64,000 nt of DNA from positions 124,001 to 188,000 of the forward strand of contig JARBJD010000090.1 of assembly GCA_033064195.1 (NCBI GenBank), read 5' to 3'. Shown here in pieces: positions 10,596-20,600 of this stretch (the first letter of the stretch is position 1; every line of letters begins with the position of its first letter). Source of the stretch: Blattamonas nauphoetae (taxonomy: Eukaryota; Preaxostyla; Oxymonadida). Below the pieces are notes generated by a model that searched no databases, had not been told where the DNA came from, and saw only the letters and a program-made list of their open reading frames with translations. A program made the translations under genes and the position numbers.

Positions 10596-11874
10596 ATGAG
10601 CGTCAAACCCACTTCAAAAACCAAAACAACACCAACCTCTCGCACAGCAACAAAGACATCATCTCAGACCCCAAAAGCAACTGTTCCTGTCTCAACACCA
10701 ACGTACGCGGATGGTGCTCACTTCAACTTTTCTGAAAAACCAAAAATCACAGACTTCGAAATGAAAAGAGTACTTGGTACAGGAACTTTTGGAATTGTCC
10801 GGTTAGCTGTCCATAAACCAACCAATCAAGTTTTCGTCATCAAGACACTGAACAAAGCAAAAGCTTGTTATTTCAGGCAGGCAGTTCATGTAAGTCAGGA
10901 AAGAGATCTCCTTCTAAAGGCCAGATACCCTCGTATTGTTCGACTATTCGAAACCATGCAAGATACTGATAACTTATTCCTCGTCATGGAATTTGCCCCT
11001 GGTGGAGAAATATTTACTCACCTCCGCAAAATTGGTCGATTTGATGCCAAAACAACTCAATTTTATTCAGCTCAACTCGTCTGCGCAATTGCTAAGCTTC
11101 ATTCTCTCGGAATCGCCTATCGTGACCTCAAACCAGAGAATATGCTTCTGGATGCACGTGGCCATCTCAAATTAACTGATTTGGGATTTGCCAAAGAAAT
11201 CTCTGGTCCGACCTTCACTCTTTGTGGAACACCGGTTTGGCATCATCTCCAATGTTTCTCTCAATCTTCCATCTCGACTTGATTTAGGAATACCTCGCCC
11301 CAGAACTCATTTTAGGTATCGGTCATGACCATGGTGTGGATTGGTGGGCACTTGGAATTTTCATTTTCGAGTGCTTCTATGGTCATCCTCCTTTTTATGG
11401 TGACCTCGACCAAATGTACAAATCCATTGTGAAGTACAAAGTATGTCCATCATTATTCTGAATTTTTACATCATTTTGTGGTTCTTTGTGGTGGTAGGTC
11501 ACATTCCCTGAGGATGTTGCAGTCCCAACGGAAGCGAAGGATCTCATCATTCGTCTCCTCCGAAAAGACAAAACAAAACGACTTGGATGCCTCGTCGGAA
11601 AAGCACGAGATGTTATGAGGCATCCATTCTTTGCGGGAATCAATTGGATCCAGAGTTTGTCACACCAATTGATCATCACTTTCATTCTTTCCCGATGTTA
11701 CTAGTTGAACAAGGTCAATGCAATGCGCCAGTACGCCCCACTGTGAAGTCGCCGCTCGATGCTTCAAACTATCCAGAGGATTCTATTGAAATGGACCAAG
11801 AAGAAATACCACCACTCCATAAACAGAACCACGATGAACCTGAAACTGACCCATCATTCTTCAAAGATTTCTAA
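10596..11874 (+). CDS. PKA-like AGC protein kinase catalytic subunit
   Basis: This is a Ser/Thr kinase of the AGC group, 372 residues from four exons with introns 11235-11287, 11441-11497 and 11655-11704. The glycine loop is GTGTFGIV. VIK carries the ATP-anchoring Lys83. The catalytic loop is YRDLKPEN with Asp177. The metal-binding motif is DLG in place of DFG (Asp195). The activation segment TFTLCGTP joins EYLAPE across intron 1, with Thr208 at the PKA Thr197 position. After intron 3 the AGC tail appears, with APVRPTVKSPLDASNY and a C-terminal hydrophobic motif FFKDF ending at the stop, as in PKA. Without that splice the frame stops at once, which supports it. A PKG catalytic domain is the main alternative, but no cyclic-nucleotide domain is present. 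Confidence 0.88.
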
Positions 11875-12111
11875 CATTTCAGCAGAACAGAAATCACCAT
11901 TAATTTCTCAATTCCATTTGTCTTCTGGAGATTTCTCACAAACAGCTACACTTTCGTTTTCTTGTTCCCATAGGTGGACCTCATCCTTCATTTTTGATTT
12001 GTGACGTTTTTTCGACAAAGTTGAGAGCATTATGCTATCTGAATGAATCGGTGATCCAAACACCCACATGAAATATTCCTTTGGTTGATCGATTTATATC
12101 TCATTCAAATG
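11875..12111. other. Convergent intergenic spacer
   Basis: This AT-rich spacer lies between the stops of the AGC kinase and the minus-strand helical-repeat gene. I see no gene or structured RNA in it. It must carry both 3' ends. Confidence 0.6.
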
Positions 12112-14584
12112 TCATTTCAATGAAGTGAAAAGGTTTGCTATCGCCTGGAAAGTTTGCTGGAGGATTGAAAGGCAGGATGAAAGAGCGGGTTGCAGTTGGG
12201 AAGAAGTTTGCTGCCGTCTCTTTCTTTTTCGTTTCATGCTCTGTTGTTTAGACTCAAGTGCACGGATAAGTTGAGTAAGAGTTGGGTCAAAAGGTAAAAA
12301 GTTCGTGTGGGGGAGGAATTGTGGATATGACTGGGAGTAACTGACGAGGACATGGAGAGACTCGCAGAGGGTTTCGACTGCGTTGTACGTTCGCAGAAGA
12401 GCCTCTCCATCCAACCGTCCACTCGACAGAAGAGTGCTCAGGGCAGTCAGTCCTTCTCCGCAGTGGACAACCAGCGTGGAGCAGGTCTCCGTTGGGTGTG
12501 TCTGAGGAGGATGGGTGAAGAAGAAGGCCTCGAGCGAGGTGAGGTGGGAGAGGGCGTCGATTGCTTCCGACGAGACTGTGTGTGGGGTGAGCTCGGCCAA
12601 GATGAAGCCAAAGCCGGCAATGATTGTTGAGAGCTCACTTTGTGTTTGGACCAGTCCCGACGAAGACGACGCGTGGACACCGTTCGGAGATGCTGCGAGG
12701 GAGGAATTGAAAGAGACGAGAGAGAGCCAGAATCGAGTGACGGCTTCGACAAAATCAGCTCCAAAGAGAACCACGTCCTCAGCCCGCTCGTCTTCATCTT
12801 CGTCGGATGCTGGCACGGGACTTTCTTGTCGGTTCTGGGCGAGAAGTTGTTGCTCTCTCTGAAGGGCAGAAAACGAATCCGATACGAGAGTTGAGCAAGT
12901 CTGGGCAAAGGTAGGATAACTTTCAAGATTGGTCGAGCACGAAAAAAGGGTGACAGTGTTGGTGAGGGTGTTGAGGGCACGGAGAATGAATCCCGTCAAT
13001 TCTTCAACAAGCAAATCAGGAGAGCACAGCTTGATTGACTGTGCGAGATTATGTGCCTGCACCGCAGTTGGATGGGTTTCGTCGACTTCCATTTGCTGTT
13101 CGTTGTCTTTGTCTTCGTGCTTTGGGTCGAGTTGGTCGAGAATTGCGAGGTGAGACGTCCAAATGGACTGAATATTTGTTTGAAGATCAAAAGTGACTAG
13201 TGACGTGACAGACTGAACTAGAGTCGTAAGAAGAGGGGATTGAAGAAACGATGTGATGAATGTTTGATCTAATGGAGTTTCTGTTTCATCCGAAAATGTC
13301 AGATTTGCTAGAAGCTCACAGACATGTTGAACATCATGCAGATGATTTAAAAGAGCTTGAAACTGTGATGTTGCCTTTGTCTGACAAAATACTTGAAGAA
13401 AATAGATACCACATTTTCTTGTGATAGATCGGATTGTATCGAGAGCATAGATGTTGTAGTTGAAGTAATCATTGAAGGAATATGTTCGGAGAGATGTCGA
13501 GTCAGAAATACTACAAGTGAATCAAAAATTGATGATCCACGCAGATTTAGAAACAATTCGCAGAGAGAAACTTGAACCGAAGACGGAAAGCTAGGAAGAT
13601 TGTTAAATATCTCTGTGAGAGTTTGAGTCTGGTTTTGCTCCTGGACATTTCTCAAAGAAGGAAAGACAGACCAGATGGGGTTTTATTTCGTCCAGCTCCG
13701 TTACTGTATTCAAACATGTGACTAAAAACAATCTAAGAGAAAGAAGGAGACCGATGCGATCTACAAGTGGAATAGGAACTTCAGATGTGGGAAGAAGAGA
13801 TGTTAAGAGGAGATAGACAAATTGAGCATTTGTTCCAATCATTCTACAATAGTCATCCGAAACAGAGCTGAAAAATGAAAAAAAAGATGAAAAACCATAG
13901 ATTTTCGATGATTGTCACGAGATCTGTGCATATATGAAGGAAGTTTTGTTGTTTGAGATCATTCTTGACATTTTCGGAAGAAAAATACTATAGATATCAA
14001 AATAAAACAGAATATGAGACATTTCCGATCAGTGTAGGAAAAATTTGAGCCATTGGCAATGATGCCAACCGTGGTGAGATGTCAACAGGAAAACGCGTAG
14101 TAAGGCTCCTAAATAGGAAATGACCAATTAAAAAAGAACAAACTGGATCGCATTGATCACTGGACTCAGAGTATCAATCAATTCTGTTTCTAATCCCTTG
14201 ATAAAGTGTGGACTCTGTAGAATTTTGAAGACTGTCTCTTCACAGTCATCTGGTAGCTCATTCAACGATGAAATCCATTGAAGTGTAGTAATATCATCAT
14301 TTGAAATCTAGTTACAGAGTAAGAGTACAGTAAATGATCGATAAAACGCTTGAAAGACGAACTAGTTTTGTGTTGGTCTTTTTGACCCGTTTTGGTGCTG
14401 ATTCCGAAATTTTGGCTAAGATAGCTTTCGCCTCAACTGTTAGTTTGTCATCCTGGACTGAGACTCGTTTATTCTTTTGTTTTACTTTCGGCATCCAAAA
14501 TATTTCTGATGGGTTGGATCGATCTTCATTGTGTTCGAATATGAAGATAAAAGTCTCAGAGACATTTCCGTGTTCTCCAACCAT
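12112..14584 (-). CDS. Helical-repeat protein, possibly HEATR3/Syo1-like
   Basis: I reconstructed seven exons on the minus strand with introns 14308-14347, 14109-14143, 13988-14020, 13868-13895, 13641-13671 and 13363-13385. Together they give 760 residues from the first ATG at 14584. A second ATG at 14494 starts MPKVKQKNKRVSV, a basic start like that of HEATR3/Syo1, and may be the true one. The body is Leu-rich and helical, with an acidic loop (SDEDEDERAEDVV) in the second half. Near the end, RALESKQQSMKRKRKRR followed by a last helix resembles the closing region of HEATR3, a symportin that escorts ribosomal proteins uL5 and uL18 into the nucleus. That assignment is weak; the protein could be another ARM/HEAT protein. 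The 23-nt intron is the shortest in the window. The final exon is one 1251-nt frame. Confidence 0.7.
13363..13385 (-). other. Ultra-short 23-nt spliceosomal intron
   Basis: On the minus strand a 23-base segment begins gtcagac and ends atcacag between codons TTT and TTT. Removing it joins SIFFKYF to FQALLNHLHDV in one frame. Leaving it in, or using the nearby gtatttt donor, hits a stop within a few codons. Confidence 0.65.
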
Positions 14585-14684
14585 TTCTAACAATTAATGA
14601 TTTGAAATGTGAAACAACACGATAAACAAAAGAACATCAAACACAAAGTATGATCCGCAATCAGAAAAAGTTGAAAAACAGTGA

Positions 14685-17600
14685 TTAATCACTTTCATCT
14701 AAGAGAAAATCAAAAAGATTAGCTGTTGAAGAATGTTTCTTCTCGTCTTGTTTTGAGGAATCTTCTATCCGAGGAGGAGTTCGAATCTTTGTTCTCCATC
14801 CAGCACTGGAATTGGGATCGCGTGTTGGGGGAACATAAGGTCTCGGTGCAGCAGGTCGGTCTGCGGGAACAGTCGCGAACGGCTGCTGCGTGCCGAGTGG
14901 CTGTGTGCCGAGTGGAAGGAGGGGAAGGTTGTCGGAATCATCATCATTGTCCTGTTCGTCGAAGGAATGCTTGTCGATCACTTTGTTGAGGAGGACCTTC
15001 ACATCCATCATTTTGAACTTCAGCTTGCGAGTGAGCTTGGGGTCTTTTGTGGTTTGGTCGATCTTGTCTCGCTGACTGATCATCCAATTCCAGTCTTCGC
15101 TTGTCTTCAATTTCCCGTTCCAGTCTCTCTCCATCATCACAACAAGGGCGTCTGAATTGGCTTCGTTCACTCGTCCACTCTCGAGTGACTTCCAGAGAAC
15201 ATCGCTGAACTCCACCAACATCGACGTCGGAGTGAGGCCAACAGTCCACAAGCACACGAGGAACGAGACGTCTCCGCAGAGCTGGATGAGCTTCACAATG
15301 TCCACGTCTTCTTCTTTCTGGTCAACAAGAGACTCAACTGGGACGCCAGTCTCTGCTGCCTCAATTTCGCGATTCTCTCGCTTCACCATAATTTTGGCTG
15401 CTTCCTCAACATCTCTCTGAAAGTACTCGCGGAGTTTGTCGATCATGATCCGCGAGAGAGGGCTTTCACCGTCGCGCGCAGTCTCTTCGTCCACAAAGAA
15501 GGCGATCAGTTCGGCATAAAGATACACAAACTTCTTTTCGAACACGGCCTTCATGTAGACCTCCTCGAAGAGATTCAAGCGCCTTCCCTCCATCATCTCC
15601 TGCACCTGATCGCTCTCTTTCTCTTCGTCGTCGTCATCGTCACCGTCCTCCGCATTGTTGGCATCTGACGCCTCTGGGTTGGTTTCATCGGAAGTACCTT
15701 CCTTCTTTTTCGCAGACTCGATTGGGCCGAACAGATCCTCTGCCATTGATTTTTGGATGATGGCTGCGTTCTTCACAGAGAGTTTGTTCAGACTCATTCT
15801 TGCTTTTTCCGAGAATTCGTCCAGTTCGAGTGCTCGTTCGACTAGTTTCTCTGCTCGTTTGTGGATGATAGCGAGGTCCTTCTCACTCAGCGAGACTTGG
15901 ACGTCGTCGTTCGCAATTCCATTGGCTTCGGCTGCAGCAAGCTCCTCTTCGCGGGCTTTGAGAGCGTCTTGGACCATTTGCTCCTCCATCTCCTTGAAAA
16001 TTTGGGCTCTCTTCTCCTCTTTCGGGATTTTGCGTCCTTTCCACGCGGTACGGGCACGGTTCACAAATGACGTCAGCATCTTGCGAGGTCGTGGAGGGAC
16101 TGTGATCCGGTGAGGAACATTCTCGGGTCTGTCAAATTTGCTCAGAGAATCAATAGAGATTGCCGCTGGAGAATTGAAGGTTGCGTTGGTTGTGAGGGCT
16201 CTGTCGAGAATGGAGAGATTGAGGGAGACAATTGGCCCAAGGTTGAGGTCCTGGATGGTGGCCAGATGGGTCAACATACTTTCGAGAGTGTGGCTCCATG
16301 TCTTCTGCACGTTGTTCTGTCCCTGGATGTGAGAGACACGCTTCTTCTCTTTGAAAGGGGCCTTGTTGAGTCTTTCTTTGCAGATTCGATGAGCATACGA
16401 CCAATCTGGAGCTTGTGCTCTCCCAGACAGAACAGTGACGAGGGGCAAGTCTTGGATTGGTGTGTTTTTGGAAGTTGGTTTGGCTTCTCCCCAGCTTGAC
16501 AGAGGAGGGGCATTGTTCTGAGGATTTTGTTTTGGCTTTGGCTTTGGAACGATTGGGGCTGTGTTGGGGATGATGGTGACTGGGCGTGTGTCGTTGAGGA
16601 GATCGTCGAAGTCGTCGTCTTTGAATTGGAAGGAATCTTGCATCTTGGATGCTTGGAGTGTCTTCTGGCGGAGGGATTCGGGGAGTTCCACGTAACTGTC
16701 ATCGACCTCGAAGCGGCCTGTTTTGCTCGCCTGGATCAGCGAGTTAGGATGCCTCATGGCTGCAGGAGAGCCGACTCGGTCGATTCCATAATCTGCAAGC
16801 CGTTCGGACACAGATCGTGGCTTGGAGTAGGAGGTCGGCTGACTCCACGTTGCGAGACGACGTCTGGCCTCTTCTTCTCTTCGTCTTTCTTGCTCTTCAC
16901 GTTTGAGACGTTCCTTCTCCTCTCTCGCTTTTCTCTCTTCCTCTTCTCGGTGTCGCCTTTCCTCTTCCAGCTTTCTTCTGCGCTCCTCTTCTTCTTTCTC
17001 TCTTTGAATGCGCAATTCTTCTTTCTTCTTTTGCTCGATTTCAGCGAGCTCGCGTGCGATACGATCTTCCTCTTCTTTTTTAATTCTCTCTTCCTCCTCG
17101 CGCTTGAGTCTCTCCTCTTCTTCTCTCTTCTTTCGAGCAGGAAGTTTCTTGATTGGGGTGGATTCGCTTGCAGATGGCATCTCAGGAAACTGGTTTGCGT
17201 TGGGTAGATCCACCGGTTTAGAGCGAGCAATCTGCAGTGGTTGTCTTGGTTGTCCCAATCCGAGATCTGGGAATTCGAGATCCAAACGTCGCTGCCGCTC
17301 TCTTGCGACACGTTCTGCTTCTTCCTGTTGAGCTCGTTTCTCTTGTGCCTTTCTTTTCCATTCAGAATGTTGCCGCTTTGTTTCATCTGTTTGTCTCTTT
17401 TCTTCATCGAGAAGTGCCTTTTCTTCTTGTTCTTTTCTTTTCTCTTCGGCGTTCTTCTTTTCTTCTCTTTCCCTGTTCTCCTTCTCAACTTCTAGCCTTC
17501 GTTGTTCTTCTGCTCTCTGTTCGATCTCGGCTTGAATGCGCTTTTGTTCCTCCTGTTCCTTTTGAATTTGTTCTTGTTTGAGTTTTTCGGCTTTCTCGTT

Positions 17601-20600
17601 TCTTAATCTCACTTCTTCCCTCTTCTGTCTCTGCTGCTCTCGTCGTCGTTCCGCTTCAGCAAGGCGTTGTTGTTGTTCCAGTTCTTCTTGATGTCTTTTC
17701 TGTTCTTCTTCCTCTCTTCTTGAATCGACTTCGGCCGAGAACTGGATCTCGTCGATTGGGACCTCCTCAACGTCTTTTTGAACTTGAGATGAACGTGACT
17801 GATTGATAGTTTCTGTCTCCGTCTCCGGACTGCTCTGGAAACCGATGACTCGGTTGTTTCTCGTTTTATTTCTCTTCTCTTTCTTTGGTGTTGAGCGGAC
17901 AGGAGTTTCGAAGAGTGGGCGCGTTGGGAGTGCATCGAAGTCGTCAACCTCGTTTGGATTGAAGACGGGAGCGGAACTTACGGCCCCGAACGCGATTTTG
18001 GCGAGTTCTGCGTTTTCTTCTTCTTGCCGTCTCCGTTCTTCTTCCAACCTCAACCTTTCTGCTTCTCTCTGTCTTTCCTCTTCTTCAGCCTTCTCTTTCG
18101 CAATTCGTTCTTCCTCTTCCTTGCGAACTCTTTCTTCCTCCTCTTTCCGAACTCTTTCTTCCTCTTCTTTCCTTCGCCTCTCCTCCTCCAGTTTTGCCTT
18201 TCTTTCTGCTTCCTCCCTTTTTCTTTTCTCACGTGCTTGTTTTTCTCTTCTGATTTCCTCAGCTTTTCTGAAAGCATCTTGTTCTTCCTTCAAAAGTCGT
18301 TCCTTTTCTTTCATTTCCTTTTCACGAGCAATTTGTTCGTCCAACTCTTTCTGGATTCGTTCGTCGTTTCTTCGACGCTCTTCTTCATTCTGTCTTTGTT
18401 CTTCAGCAAGTTGTTCTGCTTTGCGTCGTTCCTCTTCTTTTCTCTTTTCTTCCTGTCTTCGGAATTCTTCCTTCTTCTTCTCTGCTTCTTTCTTCTTCCG
18501 CTGTTCTTCACGTCGCTGTTCATCTTCTTTTCTCTGTTTTTCTTCCATTTCTTTCTGCAATTGTTCCTCTTTTTCCCTTTGGAGTCTGGCTTCTTCTTCT
18601 TTCTTTCTTTCTTCTTCTTGCCTTTTCTGTTCCTCCTCTCGTTGCTTTCTTGCTTTTTCTTCTGCCTCCGCCTTCTCTTGCGCAAGGCGTTTTTCCTCCT
18701 CCTGTTTAAGCAGAAATCTGTCTTTCTTCTTTTTTTCTTTGATCTGCTTCAGTTTCTGTGGGTCCTTGGCAGGTTGGATTGGAGGCGGAGTGCTGAGGGC
18801 ATCCAAACCATCCACGAAATCCATTGGTGAAGGAAGTGGTTTTCTCCTTCCAGCGGTTGGAGCGTAGACAATGTTCTCGAAGATTATAGTTTGTAACTTG
18901 GCATCTTCTTCATGTTTACGCTTTTGTTCCTCTTCCTTCTGCTTTCTCTCCTCTTCTTCCTTCTTCTTTCTCTCCTCTTCTTCCTTCTGCTTTCTCTCCT
19001 CTTCTTCCTTCTGTTTTCTCTCCTCTTCTTCCTTCTGCTTTCTCTCCTCTTCTTCCTTCAGCTTTCTCTCTTCCTCTTCCTTCCGCTTTCTTGCCTCCTC
19101 TTCCTTCCGCTTTCTCTCCTCATCTTCTTTCCTCTTTCTCTCCTCTTCTTGTCGTTTTGCGTTCGCTTCCTCAATCAATCGAGCTTCTGCTGCCTGTTTC
19201 TCCTTTTCGAGCTTGAGTCTCTCTTCCTCCTTTTGTCTTCTTTCTTGGTCTTTCTTTTGTTTTTCATCCTCCTTTCGTTTCCTGTCTTCCTCTTTTTTCC
19301 TCCTCTCTTCTTCTCGTTTCAGGCGTTGTTCCTCTTCTTGGCGGAGTCGGGTATCTCGTTCCTTTTCTGCCTGTTTCTGGGCTTTCTCTTTCTCAATCTC
19401 CAGTTCAAGGAGTCGATGGACTTCTGCGTCCTTTTGTCTTCGTTCTTCTTCTTTTTTCCGTTTCTCTTCTTCCAACCGTTCCTTCTCCTCTTCATTCCGC
19501 TTTCTTTCAGCTGCTAGTCTCTTTTCCTCTTCTGCCTTTCTCTTTTCTTCAATCTTCTTCTGTTCTTCTTCTGCCTTCTTCTGTTCTTCTGCCTTCTTCT
19601 GTTCCTCTTCTGCCTTCTTCTTGTCCTCTAGGTCCTTTCTCCAGTTATCTGCCTCTTTCTTTTCCAGTGTCTTCTGTGTCTTGAGCTCCTCTGCTTCTTT
19701 CTCTTTTGAATCTTCATCGGTGTTGACTTGCTTCGACTCTCTTCGCTTCTTCTCCCTCCGCTCCTTCTTCTCATGTTTCAAGAATGTCTCAGGTGGTGTG
19801 TTGAGTGGGTTTTGGAGTGGAAGCGAATCGAGTCCGTCTCCGAAGTCAGCAGCATTGAATGTTTTTTTCGGTTTCGTTCGTACTATCGCGCCGAAAGCGA
19901 CTTCAGATTCTCTTTTTCTCCGTTCTTGTTCCTCTTTTAGTCTTTTCTCTTCTAGTAGTCTCTCTTCTTCTTTTCTCTTTGCTTCCTCCTCTCTCTTCCT
20001 GGCCTCCGCCTCCTTTCGAATCCTTTCCTCCTCTCTCTTCCTGGCCTCCGCTTCCTTTCGAATCCTTTCCTCCTCTCTCTTCCTGGCCTCCGCTTCCTTT
20101 CGAATCCTTTCCTCCTCTCTCTTCCTGGCCTCCGCTTCCTTTCGAATCCTTTCCTCCTCTCTCTTCCTGGCCTCCGCTTCCTTTCGAATCCTTTCCTCCT
20201 CTCTCTTCCTGGCCTCCGCTTCCTTTCGAATCCTTTCCTCCTCTCTCTTCCTGTCCTCCGCTTCCTTTCGAATCCTTTCCTCCTCTCTCTTCCTGGTCTC
20301 CGCTTCCTTTCGAATCCTTTCCTCCTCTCTCTTCCTGTCCTCCGCCTCCTTTCGAATCCTTTCCTCCTCTCTCTTCCTGGCCTCCGCTTCCTTTCGAATC
20401 CTTTCCTCTTCTCTCTCCCTGTCCTCCGCTTCCTTTCGAATCCTTTCCTCCTCTCTCTTCCTGTCCTCCGCTTCCTTTCGAATCCTTTCCTCCTCTCTCT
20501 TCCTGTCCTCCGCCTCCTTTCGAATCCTTTCCTCCTCTCTCTTCCTGTCCTCCGCCTCCTTTCGAATCCTTTCCTCCTCTCTCTTCCTGGCCTCCGCTTC

